A DNA stretch of 64,000 nt, from NCBI RefSeq assembly GCF_030818485.1, contig NZ_JAUTAJ010000004.1:2885501-2949500 (forward strand). Direction: 5' to 3'. Made by a program: the position numbers and the translations under genes. Source of the stretch: Pseudoroseomonas cervicalis (lineage in GTDB: Bacteria > Pseudomonadota > Alphaproteobacteria > Acetobacterales > Acetobacteraceae). Shown here piece after piece: positions 45,315 through 54,445 of this stretch (position 1 is its first letter; the number at the start of each line of letters is the position of its first letter). The notes under the pieces are model-generated. The model ran no database searches, was not told the DNA's origin, and saw only the letters and a program-made list of their open reading frames with translations.

Positions 45315-47000
45315 TCACGCCCAGTACCATTCGCGGATGTTCCAGCAATTGGAGGAGGTGTTGATGTTCGGCCGGAAGCCGATGAGGTTGTCCTTCACCC
45401 CCTCGACCAGCGCCTGCTGGAAGATCGGCAGGATCGCCAGTTCCTCGCGGATGATGCGCTGGATGCGGCCATAGGTGGCGCGCCGCGCCGCCTGGTCGAA
45501 CTGCATCGCGCCGCGCTCCAGCAGCGCATCCACCTCGGCATTCTCGAACTGGAAGGTGTTCTGGCCGCGCCCGCCCTTGGCCGGGATCGCCTTGCTGCTG
45601 AAGCGCGGCGTCACATCGGGGTCGGAGCCCAGCATGTAGTTCACGCTGACCATCACCGAGTTGAATTTCGACATCTGCCAGAACTCACCCCAGATCACGG
45701 CGGCCGGCATGTTCTGCACCCGCATCGCGGCGCCGATGCCGCGCCAATCCTGCATCAGCAGCTGCTGCGCCTGCTCGCGCACCGGATTGCCGACGGTGGT
45801 GGAGTTGGTGAATTCCAGCCGCACGCCGCCCTTGGCGCGGACCCCGTCGCTGCCGCGCTGCCAGCCGGCGGCGTCCAGGATCTCATTCGCCTTGGCCGGG
45901 TTGTGCTCATGCGCCGGCAGATCGGGGTTGATCGCCCAGGATTGCCGCGGCAGGAAGCTCTCGCTCGGCGTCGGCAGCCCGTAATACAGGACGTCGATCA
46001 GCGCCTTCTTGTTCATGCCGAGATACAGCGCCTGTCGCACCGCCTTGTCGGCCAGCGCCGGGAAGCCGAGATTGGGCGCGATGCTCTCGATCGAGGCGGT
46101 CGGGTTCACATGCACCTTGCGGCCGCGCAGCGCCTGCGCCTCGCGCGCGAAATTCGGGCTGATGCCGGCGATGCCGGTATAGTCCACCTGGCCGGTGCGG
46201 AACTGCGTGTACATCACCGTCAGGTCCGGGATGTACTTGAACACCAACCGCTCCAGATACGGCCCCGTGCCGTGATAGGCGGTGTTGGCGGTGAGCTGGA
46301 TGTTGTCGCCCGGCTGCCGGCTGCCCCAGCGGAACGGCCCGGTGCCGATCGGCGCCGTGTGGAAGGGCGCGCTGTTCGGGTCCGCCACCTTTTCCAGCGC
46401 GTGCTTCGGCACGATGAAGGTCAGCGACAGGATCGAGAGATAGGGCGCGTAGGGCGCCTCCATCTGCCAGCGGATCTCGGTGGGGGAGACCACGCGGATC
46501 TCCTTGACCAGGCTGTGGCCGACCCGGTTGCGCACGCGGAAATTCGGGTTGTTGATCAGCTCCAGGCTGAACTTCACATCCTCGGCCGTGAAGGGCGTGC
46601 CGTCATGCCAGGTGACGCCGCTGCGCAGCTTCACCGTCCAGGACAGGCCATCCTCGGAAATGCCACCATTCTCCTGCGTCGGCATCTCGGCGGCGAGATC
46701 GGGGACGAAATTCCCCTCCGGGTCGATATACCAGAGCGTGCTGAACAGGTTCCACCAGACGCCCTGGTCGACCTCGATGCCCGGCATCAGCGGGTGGAAC
46801 ACCGTGGGTTCCTGCGACAGACCCACCACCACCTGGCCGCGCGGCCGCTCCGGCGGGCGGGCGGCCGGCCGGCCCTGCGCCCGCGCGCCCGCGGTGCCGA
46901 GCGCCAGCACCGCCCCCGCGCCGCCGCCGATGGCGAACAGGCCGCGCCGCGTCGGCGCCAGGATGCGCTGCCAGCGCGCCCAGGATTCATCGTGAGTCAT
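45315..47000 (-). CDS. Extracellular solute-binding protein, family 5 (peptide/opine type)
   Basis: A 561-residue periplasmic receptor. The N-terminal TRRGLFAIGGGAGAVLALG with cleavage near ARAQG looks like a Tat or Sec signal. Family 5 hallmarks: GGISEDGLSWTVKLRSGVTW, DGTPFTAEDVKFSLELI, IGTGPFRWGSRQPGDNI, PNLGFPALADKAVRQALYLG and ILPIFQQALVEGVKDNLIGF. Members bind oligopeptides, opines, nickel or glutathione. ATG 47000 has GGGAGA upstream. First gene of the operon, divergent from an XRE-cupin regulator. Confidence 0.93.
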   Translation of the reverse strand: MTHDESWARWQRILAPTRRGLFAIGGGAGAVLALGTAGARAQGRPAARPPERPRGQVVVGLSQEPTVFHPLMPGIEVDQGVWWNLFSTLWYIDPEGNFVPDLAAEMPTQENGGISEDGLSWTVKLRSGVTWHDGTPFTAEDVKFSLELINNPNFRVRNRVGHSLVKEIRVVSPTEIRWQMEAPYAPYLSILSLTFIVPKHALEKVADPNSAPFHTAPIGTGPFRWGSRQPGDNIQLTANTAYHGTGPYLERLVFKYIPDLTVMYTQFRTGQVDYTGIAGISPNFAREAQALRGRKVHVNPTASIESIAPNLGFPALADKAVRQALYLGMNKKALIDVLYYGLPTPSESFLPRQSWAINPDLPAHEHNPAKANEILDAAGWQRGSDGVRAKGGVRLEFTNSTTVGNPVREQAQQLLMQDWRGIGAAMRVQNMPAAVIWGEFWQMSKFNSVMVSVNYMLGSDPDVTPRFSSKAIPAKGGRGQNTFQFENAEVDALLERGAMQFDQAARRATYGRIQRIIREELAILPIFQQALVEGVKDNLIGFRPNINTSSNCWNIREWYWA

Positions 47001-47223
47001 GGTCCCGTCTCCCGCTCGAACGGCCGCGCGGCGGGCATTGCGCCCACCACCGCCAGGCACCGCATCGGCTTTTCCCCGTGACCCCGGTTTTCATTGGGGT
47101 CAAAATTCTTGCCTTGATGTTCACGCCCATGAAAGCTGGATGTCAACCGCCTTGTGCGCCGGCACGAAGGCTGACACAGCCAGCGCCCCGCCCCATCTCG
47201 AAGGGCACGGCAGGAGGATGCGC

Positions 47224-47850
47224 ATGACGGATGAGCCAGGCAGCGTGACGGCCGAGGCAGCCCTGCCCGCCCTGGTGCTGGATGACGGCGCCAGCGACCG
47301 CCGCCTGGGCGAAAGCGTCCGGCTGCTGCGGCAGCGCATGGGCCTGTCGATCCAGGAACTCGGCCGCCGCACCGGCCTGTCCATCGGCATGATCAGCCAG
47401 CTGGAGCGCGGCCTCGCCACCCCCTCGGTGCGCACGCTGCGGCTGCTCAGCCTGGCGCTGCAGGTGCCGATCTCCTTCTTCTTCGAGGAGCGGCCCGAAG
47501 GCCCGGCGCCGCGCTACATTGTCCGCCGCGGCCAGCGCCGCCTGCTGCGGCTGACTCCCTCCGGCGTGCTGAAGGAATCACTGGCCCCCGACGCGCCGGG
47601 GCAGATGGAGATGTATGAGCTGACGCTCAGCGCCGGCGGCTCCTCCGGCGCGGATTTCGTCAAGCACCAGGGGGAAAAGGCCGGCTACGTGCTCTCCGGC
47701 ACGCTGCGCCTCTGGCTCGACCACGAGGCGCATCTGCTGGAGGAAGGCGACAGCTTCCGCTTCCCCAGCACCGTGCCCCACATGTTCGACAACCCGACCG
47801 ATACGCCGACGCGCATCGTCTGGATCACCATGCCCAGCGCGGGGGCCTAG
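47224..47850 (+). CDS. XRE-cupin transcriptional regulator
   Basis: A 208-residue regulator. The helix-turn-helix (about 23-75) reads GESVRLLRQRMGLSIQELGR and IGMISQLERGLATPSVRTLR; the C-terminal cupin (about 120-200) contains GAD-like SGADFVKHQGEKAGYVLSG and FRFPSTVPHMFDNPTDTPTR. PuuR-like proteins of this design sense polyamines or amino acids. The AGGAGG at 47212 sits 6 bases before ATG 47224 and abuts the ATG at 47218, so I chose 47224. Divergent from the ABC operon (about 220 bp), which it probably controls. Confidence 0.9.
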   Translation: MTDEPGSVTAEAALPALVLDDGASDRRLGESVRLLRQRMGLSIQELGRRTGLSIGMISQLERGLATPSVRTLRLLSLALQVPISFFFEERPEGPAPRYIVRRGQRRLLRLTPSGVLKESLAPDAPGQMEMYELTLSAGGSSGADFVKHQGEKAGYVLSGTLRLWLDHEAHLLEEGDSFRFPSTVPHMFDNPTDTPTRIVWITMPSAGA

Positions 47851-47864
47851 AAACAGAAAAAGGC

Positions 47865-47899
47865 CTGGGGGAATGAATTCCCCAGACCCCCATCTTTTT
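47865..47899 (+). terminator. Hairpin CTGGGGGAAT-GA-ATTCCCCAG with T-run (family R4)
   Basis: Near-perfect stem 15 bp after the XRE-cupin stop, then ACCCCCATC and TTTTTT running into the first R2 copy at 47900. Same architecture as at 10798. Confidence 0.75.
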
Positions 47900-48108
47900 T
47901 CTGTCAGGCTGCCGCCGTCTGGCCGAGAGGCGGGCCGCTTCACTGGGCCGGAGCGACCCGGCGCAGCGCAGCGACCGTCGTCTCACCCATGACCGGCAGT
48001 TTTCTGTCAGGCTGCCGCCGCCCGGCTCAGAGGCGGGCCGCCCCACTGGGCCGGAGCGACCCGACCCAGTGCAGCACCCGTCGTCTGAGCCATGACCGGC
48101 AGCTGACA
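47900..48108 (+). repeat. Two diverged R2 elements in tandem
   Basis: Copies begin CTGTCAGGCTGCCGCCGTCT at 47901 and CTGTCAGGCTGCCGCCGCCC at 48004, about 103 bp apart. Both continue with GAGGCGGGCCGC, ACTGGGCCGGAGCGACCCG and GTCGTCT.A.CCATGACCGGCAG. They share only the first 20 or so bases and some later blocks with the 107-bp units at 10848. They fill the gap between the regulator and typA. Confidence 0.8.
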
Positions 48109-48111
48109 GAA

Positions 48112-49942
48112 TCAGGCGGCTTCGGAGTCGCTGCGGCGGGCGTGCTTCTTGCGCTCGTTCGGATCCAGGAAGCGCTTGCGCAGGCGCACGGCGGTCGGCG
48201 TCACCTCGACCAGCTCGTCATCCTCGATATAGGCGATCGCCTGCTCCAGGCTCATGCGGCGCGGCGGGGTCAGCAGCAGGGCCTCGTCCTTGCCGGCGGC
48301 ACGGACGTTGGTCAGCTTCTTCTCCTTGATCGGATTCACGTCGAGGTCGTTCTCGCGCGAATGCTCGCCCAGGATCAGGCCGGTATAGACCTTGTGGCCC
48401 GGATCGACGAACAGCGTGCCACGCTCCTGCAGGGAGAACAGCGCGTACTGCACCGCCTCGCCATCGGAGTTGGAGATCAGGCTGCCCTTGATGCGGCCCT
48501 CGATCGGACCGGCCCAGGGGCGGTAAGCCCAGGAACAGCCGGTTCATCATGCCCGTGCCGCGCGTGTCGGTCATGAACTCGCCATGGTAGCCGATCAGGC
48601 CGCGCGACGGGATGTGGAACACCAGCCGGACCTTGCCGCCGCCCGAGGGGCGCATGTCCTGCATCATGCCCTTGCGGACCGACATCTTCTCGACGACGAC
48701 GCCCGAGAACTCCTCATCGACATCGATGACGGCTTCCTCGAAGGGCTCTTCCTTCTCGCCGGTCTCCGGGTTGATCTGGGTCAGCACGCGCGGGCGGCCG
48801 ATGGTCAGCTCGAAGCCCTCGCGGCGCATCGTCTCGATCAGCACGCCCAGCTGCAGCTCGCCGCGGCCGGCCACCTCGAAGGCGTCGACCTCCTCGGAGA
48901 CCTTCACGCGGATGGCGACATTGCCCTCCGTCTCCTTGAAGAGACGGTCGCGGATCTGGCGGCTGGTGACCTTCTTGCCCTCGCGGCCGCCCAGCGGGCC
49001 GTCATTGATGCGGAAGGTCATGGTCAGCGTCGGCGGATCGATGGGGATCGCCGGCAGCGGCTCGGTCACCTCGGGGGAGGCGATGGTGTCGGGGATGGTC
49101 GCATCCGCCAGGCCGGCGATGGCGCAGATATCGCCCGCCTGCACCTCGTCCACCGGCACGCGGTCCAGGCCGGAGAAGGTCATCAGCTTGGTCAGGCGGC
49201 CGGTCTCGACCACCGTGCCGTCCTGGCGCATCACGCGGACCGGCATGTTCGTGCGGGCGACGCCCTGCTCGATACGGCCGGTCAGGATGCGGCCAAGGAA
49301 ATTGTCGGCCTCCAGGATGGTCGCGTTCATCGCGAAGGGCTTGTCGAGATCGACCTTCGGCGCCGGCACATGGCTCAGGATCAGGTCGAACATCGGCGAC
49401 AGGTCCTTGCGCGGACCGTCCATCGTCAGATCGGCCCAGCCCTGGCGGCCGGAGGCGAACATGGTGTGGAAGTCGAGCTGCTCGTCCGAGGCGCCGAGCG
49501 CCGCGAACAGGTCGAACACCTCGTTCAGCACCTCATCGGCGCGGGCGTCCTGGCGGTCGACCTTGTTGATGACGACGATCGGCTTCAGCCCGCGGGCCAG
49601 CGCCTTGGTCAGCACGAATTTGGTCTGCGGCAGCGGGCCCTCGGCGGCGTCGCACAGCACGATGGCGCCATCGACCATCGACAGGATGCGCTCCACCTCG
49701 CCGCCGAAATCGGCGTGGCCCGGCGTGTCGACGATGTTGATCTTGACGCCCTTCCACTCGACGGCGGTGGATTTGGCGAGAATGGTGATGCCGCGCTCCC
49801 GCTCCAGGTCGTTGCGGTCCATGGCCCGCTCGGCCACGGCCTGGTTGGCGCGGAAAGCACCCGCCTGCTTCAGCAGGTTGTCGACGAGCGTAGTCTTGCC
49901 GTGGTCGACATGGGCGATGATGGCGACGTTGCGCAGTTCCAT
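48112..49942 (-). pseudogene. typA: Translational GTPase TypA/BipA, frame broken near the C-terminus
   Basis: A ribosome-associated GTPase used in stress and 50S assembly. ATG 49942 starts [20 protein letters not shown] (G1); G2 is [13 protein letters not shown]3 is [13 protein letters not shown]4 is VINKVDR. Domains II, III and V follow. At 48535-48536 an extra T-like base turns the expected GYRPWAGPIEGRIKG into a nonsense tail. With one base less, the frame rejoins QYALFSLQERGTLFVDPGHK and ends SDSEAA at 48112. 1831 bp is 3n+1. Sequencing error is likely. Confidence 0.9.
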
Positions 49943-50194
49943 AAGGCGGGCAGTCCCGAGGCTGCGCCGCCTGCGAACACAGCCCGGCACCCCTGCCGTA
50001 TCCATACGACGAGGCTCGGGCGGGGCTGGCCTGGCGGCTTGTTGCGGCGCACAGATAGAATCATCGGGCGCAAAAAGCGAGCCTTTCCGGTCGCAGTGTG
50101 CCGCAGGTCTGCCCCGACGAATCGGGATCGCAACCTTCGCCGCGGCCTTTCCGCCCCGTGCCGGCCTGCTGCCCCCGCCAAGGCGGGGCCGGCC

Positions 50195-50677
50195 TTACAG
50201 CCGGTACACCGCGCGCGAGGCGCCGCCGAGCGGCCGGCTGGGGGCGAAGCGGTCCACCACGCAGAGATGCAGCGCCTGGTGCATCGCCGGCTCCTGGGCC
50301 GCCTCCTCGGTGAAGGGGGCGGCGCCGGGCGGGGTGCCGGGGGCGCGCTGCGGCGTGCTGTCCGGCTTCGGCGTCTTCGCCTCCTGCCAGGAGACGAAGC
50401 GCGGCATGGCGGAGCGGAACAGCGGCGCGCTCTGCGCGCAGCCGGGGGCGCTGGCCATGCCGCCGGCCGAGGCCGGGGTGAAGCTGCCGCCGGCGGGGGC
50501 CGGTTGGGCGTCGCCGTCGCGCTGGGCGACGGGGAGGAGGCTGGCCAGGGACGCCATCGGGCGCATCCCGGCGGGGGGATGGTTCGTGGTCGCGGGACTC
50601 CCCGAGGGCGGGGGGGGAACCGCCACGGAAAGACCAATCGCCACCGCTACCATGAGGGGGGTCAGGTGTCGGCGCAT
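50195..50677 (-). CDS. Predicted secreted protein of unknown function
   Basis: A 160-residue protein. The N-terminus [20 protein letters not shown] is a signal peptide or anchor. The rest is rich in Pro, Ala and Gln and low in order, ending with [20 protein letters not shown]. Two cysteines are present. No family recognised. It is divergent from the DUF3775 gene. The 250 bp from its stop to the typA start hold nothing I can identify. Confidence 0.55.
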   Translation of the reverse strand: MRRHLTPLMVAVAIGLSVAVPPPPSGSPATTNHPPAGMRPMASLASLLPVAQRDGDAQPAPAGGSFTPASAGGMASAPGCAQSAPLFRSAMPRFVSWQEAKTPKPDSTPQRAPGTPPGAAPFTEEAAQEPAMHQALHLCVVDRFAPSRPLGGASRAVYRL

Positions 50678-50813
50678 GTGGTCTCAATGAAGCAGGGCGC
50701 TTTGGCGTTGCGTCCGCCGCCGCCGCCGCGCGCAACACGTTTTTTTTTAAGAAACCGCAGGCTGGTGCCGGCCTTTCGCGTTGCCGTAGCCTGGAGCCAG
50801 AGGAGAGGGGCCC

Positions 50814-51245
50814 ATGAGCGATACTCCGAGCGAAACCCCGCGCGACGATGACGGGGATGGCGAGCTGGATCTGGGCATCAGCCTGGAATCGGTGGCCACC
50901 GTCGTCGACCATATCCGCGCCATCCAGGATGACGAGGCCGGCGAGTCGATCGAGGCCGATGATGACGAGGGCGATGACGGCGACGATGATTTCGACGAGG
51001 ACACCCTCGCCGCCTTCATCGAGGAGCTGAACGAGGACGAGCAGGCCGCCCTGGTGGCGCTGGCCTGGGTCGGCCGCGGCGATTACGAGCCCGAGGAGTG
51101 GGAGGAGGCGCTGCGCCTGGCGCGCGAGCGCGGCACGGCCAGCGGCGACACCGCCCGCTACCTGCTGGGCATGGACATGGCCGGCGACCTGCTGGCCGAG
51201 GGCCTGGCCGCCTTCGGCATCTCGGTCGAGGATGTGGAGCGCTGA
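50814..51245 (+). CDS. DUF3775 domain protein
   Basis: A 143-residue acidic protein. A long Asp/Glu stretch (about 38-64) precedes the DUF3775 core: FIEELNEDEQAALVALAWVG, RGDYEPEEWEEAL, and the C-terminal TARYLLGMDMAGDLLAEGLA. The function is unknown; the family is common in alphaproteobacteria. AGGAGAGG precedes the ATG. Downstream, the 113 bp to the next gene carry G/C-rich palindromes. Confidence 0.88.
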   Translation: MSDTPSETPRDDDGDGELDLGISLESVATVVDHIRAIQDDEAGESIEADDDEGDDGDDDFDEDTLAAFIEELNEDEQAALVALAWVGRGDYEPEEWEEALRLARERGTASGDTARYLLGMDMAGDLLAEGLAAFGISVEDVER

Positions 51246-51358
51246 GGCGCTGACATGGCCGCGCCCTGGGGGCGACCGCCCCCGGGCGGGGCGTCCCGCC
51301 CGGCCTGCCCCATGAGGCAGGCCCGGCGATCCGGCGGGCGCCCCGGCGGCGCCGGGGC

Positions 51359-52144
51359 TCAGCCGCGGCCTTCGGCCACCCCGTCGCGCCGCGCCAGCAT
51401 GCGCACCGGACCCGGCAGCCCGGCGATCTCGCGGATCAGCTTGCGCCGCACCGCCATGCCGAAGGCCTCGAAATCCGCCGCCGCGATCAGGAAGGCGCCG
51501 GGGCCGCCGATGACGGATTCGGCGTAATACTGGTCCAGCGGCACGGTGCTGCGCCGGCCGAAGCTCGGCTGGTCGTTCAGGATCGGCAGCCCGTTGATGA
51601 CCACCCCCTCGGCCACCGCGCGGTCGCGCACCGGCTCCACCGGCGGGCCGGAATTGTTCACCCCATCGCCCGAGACGTCGATCACCCGCCGCGTGCCCTC
51701 ATAGGGGCAGTCCGCCAGCATGCGCAGGCTGAACTCGATGCCGGCCGAGATCGAGGTCCAGGAGAGCGAGGCGCGCGGCGCCTCCGCCAGCGCGCTGGAC
51801 CAGGCCTCGGCCTGCGCCGCATTGGCGATGCGGGTCCAGGGCAGCACCTGGCGCTGATACTCGGCGCCGGCCCATTCCACATAGGTCAGCGCGATGGCGC
51901 CGACCGCGCCGCCACGGATCGCCTCCAGCACGCGCGGATCGGTCATGGCGCTGCGATAGCCCTCGCGCTGCAGCTTCGCCTCATCCTCATCGACCGAGCG
52001 GGAGACATCCACCGCCAGCACCAGCAGCACATCGGCCGCCTCCTCGGCCCGGGCCGGCCGGGCGGGAAGGGAGATCCCGGCCAGCGTCCCCGCCATCAGG
52101 GAGCCCGTCGCCAGCCCAGACGCCAACAAGGAGCGTCGCCGCAT
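51359..52144 (-). CDS. DUF1194 family von Willebrand A-like secreted protein
   Basis: A 261-residue protein. Signal peptide with twin-arginine-like start (MRRRSLLASGLATGSLMAGT, cleavage near ARAEEA). The VWA-like domain has the metal-site motif LAVDVSRSVDEDEAKLQREG (D-x-S-x-S) and VIDVSGDGVNNSG further on. DUF1194 proteins are alphaproteobacterial and uncharacterised. ATG 52144 has AGGAGG at good spacing. Monocistronic. Confidence 0.9.
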   Translation of the reverse strand: MRRRSLLASGLATGSLMAGTLAGISLPARPARAEEAADVLLVLAVDVSRSVDEDEAKLQREGYRSAMTDPRVLEAIRGGAVGAIALTYVEWAGAEYQRQVLPWTRIANAAQAEAWSSALAEAPRASLSWTSISAGIEFSLRMLADCPYEGTRRVIDVSGDGVNNSGPPVEPVRDRAVAEGVVINGLPILNDQPSFGRRSTVPLDQYYAESVIGGPGAFLIAAADFEAFGMAVRRKLIREIAGLPGPVRMLARRDGVAEGRG

Positions 52145-52343
52145 CGTCGCCTCCTGCCCGTTCACGGTCAGCAAACCGATCCCGGTCGCGGGAATGCAAC
52201 AATTCCTTCCGCAAAAGGATGTGCGCGCGGCCCGGAAAGGCGGCGGCAGGCTTGCGGCAGGGCTTTTCCCGCACCGGATGGGGCAGCCTAGGCCGGCGCG
52301 CCTCTCCAGCGGGTAAAGTTACATGCGAAAAGCGGTGGTTGCC

Positions 52344-52901
52344 TCAGGCCGTCAGATGCTCATGCAGGATGGCGGTGCCGAGCAGGATCAGCGCGATGCC
52401 CGCCAGCGCCTCCGCCACCCGGCCCAGGCGGCGGCCCAGCAGCCGGCCGAACAGCACGCCGCCCGTGGCCATGCAGAAGGTGGCGGCGCCGATCGCCGCG
52501 GCGATCACCCAGATATCCGCCTCCAGGAAGGCCAGCGACACGCCGACCGCCATGGCGTCGATGCTGGTGCCGATGGCGGTGGCCAGCAGCATCCAGGGGG
52601 AGCGGCCGGCCGGCGCTTCCTCCGCCGGGCGCCGCGCCGCCTCGAACAGCATGCGGCCGCCGACCAGCGCCAGCAGGGCGAAGGCGATCCAGTGGTCCAC
52701 CGCCGCCATGGCGCCCGCCGCCAGCATGCCGGCGCCCCAGCCCAGCAGCGGCGTCACCGCCTCCACCGCGCCGAACACCAGCCCGGTGCGCATCGCCTCG
52801 GCCAGCCGCACCGGGCGGCCGCCGGCGCCACGGCTGATCGCGGCGGCGAAGGCATCCACCGACATGCCGAGGGCGAGCACGGCGATCGAGACAGGCGACA
52901 T
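52344..52901 (-). CDS. mntP: Putative manganese efflux pump MntP
   Basis: A 185-residue membrane protein with six helices. The two acidic repeats of the family are visible: [20 protein letters not shown] (D near residue 14) and [20 protein letters not shown] (D near 120). These aspartates are needed for Mn export in E. coli. ATG 52901 chosen. No yybP-ykoY riboswitch is evident upstream; an AT-rich island (AATTTTTTCTTTTGAAATC near 53000) may mark the promoter. Confidence 0.9.
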   Translation of the reverse strand: MSPVSIAVLALGMSVDAFAAAISRGAGGRPVRLAEAMRTGLVFGAVEAVTPLLGWGAGMLAAGAMAAVDHWIAFALLALVGGRMLFEAARRPAEEAPAGRSPWMLLATAIGTSIDAMAVGVSLAFLEADIWVIAAAIGAATFCMATGGVLFGRLLGRRLGRVAEALAGIALILLGTAILHEHLTA

Positions 52902-53106
52902 CGGGCAACCCTTCCGGCGAGCACGGCACGGCAAGCGCGCGCGGCCGAAAGGCCAGGGCTCCCGTGCCGCGCCGATTAGGCCGGCAGCGCCAGGGCGTCA
53001 AATTTTTTCTTTTGAAATCAGATACTTGTAGCCAAGGCGCGGCTTTGGAGCCGGGGCTACACCCTGCCGCCCCGCGCACAAGGCGAAGCCATGGCGCGCC
53101 GGGCGC

Positions 53107-53138
53107 AAAAAAGGCCGGGGCTCCGCGAAGCCCCGGCC
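53107..53138 (-). terminator. Rho-independent terminator of the ccm operon
   Basis: On the minus strand GGCCGGGGCTTCGCGGAGCC, completed by CCGGCC, forms a long perfect stem with a short loop, followed by TTTTTT. It lies 30 bp after the ccmI stop and should end the cytochrome c maturation transcript. Confidence 0.9.
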
Positions 53139-53168
53139 CGGCCGGTCATCCTGGAAAGGCGCGACGCC

Positions 53169-53975
53169 TCAGGGCAGTTCCTGCAGCCGCCGCTCCACCA
53201 GGCCGCGCCAGGGCGCATCCGCCGGCGCCTCGGCCAGCAGCGCCCGCCAGGTGGCGCGGGCATTCGCTGTCCGCCCGGCGCGGGCCTCGGCCAGCCCGGT
53301 CAGGTAGCGCAGCCGCGGCTCGCCGGGGTCGATCTGCAGCGCGCGGGCCAGCAGCCCCTGCGCCGCCGCGAATTCGCCGCGCTCGATCTGCAGCTCGGCC
53401 AGCTCGGCCGCCAGCGGCCCCTCGAAGCGCAGCCGCAGCGCCGTCTCCCAGGCCTCCACCGCGCGTTCCAGCCGGCCGCGGCCGCGCTCGGCATTGCCCA
53501 GCAGGATCCAGCCCTGCCGCGTCACCTCCGGCCCGGCGCCGCCCTGCGCCAGCCGCTCGCGCAGCCGCTGCAGCAGCGCCTCGTCCCGCGCCGCCGCCGC
53601 CGCCCGCTCCTGGAAGGGCGCGGCCGGGATGTCCGGCTGGCCGTGCCAGAGATAGACGCCGAAGCCCAGCGCCGGCAGCAGGAAGATCAGCGCCGCCAGC
53701 ACCGCCGCCCCGCGCCCCGGCGGCTGGCCGGGCTGCTCCGCCCCCTCCAGCCCCGGCGCGGCCAGCACGCGGCGCTGCACCTCCAGCTTGGCGGCGCGAT
53801 AGGCCTCGGGCTCCAGCCGCCCGGCCTCCCGCTCGCGCTCCAGCTCCTCGAGCTGGGCGCGATACAGGGCCAGATCGGCCTCCTGACGGTTGCGCAGCCG
53901 GGCGGGGCGCAGCAGCGCCCAGCCCAGCGGTGCCAGGGCGAGCACCGCCAGCCCCAGGAAAAGCAGCCAGATCAT
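53169..53975 (-). CDS. ccmI: Cytochrome c maturation protein CcmI
   Basis: CcmI chaperones apocytochrome c to the heme-ligation complex. 268 residues. Two membrane helices: about 2-20 (IWLLFLGLAVLALAPLGWAL) and 90-110 (AAVLAALIFLLPALGFGVYL). Between them is the cytoplasmic leucine-zipper-like region NRQEADLALYRAQLEELERE. The periplasmic C-terminal half has TPR-like helices (RGRLERAVEAWETALRLRFE, PGEPRLRYLTGLAEARAG). Starts ATG 53975, overlapping ccmH by four bases. Last gene of the operon. Confidence 0.93.
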   Translation of the reverse strand: MIWLLFLGLAVLALAPLGWALLRPARLRNRQEADLALYRAQLEELEREREAGRLEPEAYRAAKLEVQRRVLAAPGLEGAEQPGQPPGRGAAVLAALIFLLPALGFGVYLWHGQPDIPAAPFQERAAAAARDEALLQRLRERLAQGGAGPEVTRQGWILLGNAERGRGRLERAVEAWETALRLRFEGPLAAELAELQIERGEFAAAQGLLARALQIDPGEPRLRYLTGLAEARAGRTANARATWRALLAEAPADAPWRGLVERRLQELP

Positions 53976-54445
53976 CGGGGGGAGCGGTCCTCCAGCGCGG
54001 CCAGCCGCGCCTCTTCCTCGGGCGAGAGCGGGGCGGGGGCCGCCTGGGTGCCGCGCCGGCGCAGCAGCAGCACGGCCAGCAGCCCGCCCCCCAGCGCCAG
54101 CACCGGCATGCCCCACAGCAGCAGCGTGGCGGCGTTCAGCGGCGGCCGCAGCAGCACGAAATCGCCGTAGCGGGCATGGACATATTCGATGACGGCGGCA
54201 CGGTCCTCGCCGAGGGCGATGCGCTCGCGCACGATGCGGCGCAGGTCGCGCGCCAGATCGGCCTCGCTGTCCTCGATCGACTGGTTCTGGCAGACCAGGC
54301 AGCGCAGCTCGCGCCCGATCTCCCGCGCCTCCTGCTCCTTCACCGGGTCGCGCAGCATCTCGGAAGGCAGGCCGACGGCGAGCGCGGCCCCCCCCAGCGA
54401 CACCGACAGCAGCAACGCTGCTGCACTGGAAAAAAGACGGGGCAT
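53972..54445 (-). CDS. ccmH: Cytochrome c-type biogenesis protein CcmH
   Basis: A thioredox component that reduces apocytochrome cysteines before heme attachment. 157 residues. Signal peptide or anchor 1-24, then the L-R-C-L-V-C-Q-N-Q motif (LRCLVCQNQSIEDSEADLAR, about 48-67), and a C-terminal helix (TLLLWGMPVLALGGGLLAVL). This is the short CcmH, with CcmI as a separate gene. ATG 54445 shares its first base with the ccmG stop. Confidence 0.95.
   Translation of the reverse strand: MPRLFSSAAALLLSVSLGGAALAVGLPSEMLRDPVKEQEAREIGRELRCLVCQNQSIEDSEADLARDLRRIVRERIALGEDRAAVIEYVHARYGDFVLLRPPLNAATLLLWGMPVLALGGGLLAVLLLRRRGTQAAPAPLSPEEEARLAALEDRSPR

Noticed and set aside
52902..53106. yybP-ykoY manganese riboswitch upstream of mntP
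   Set aside because: I could not find its conserved loop sequences; only an AT-rich patch is present.
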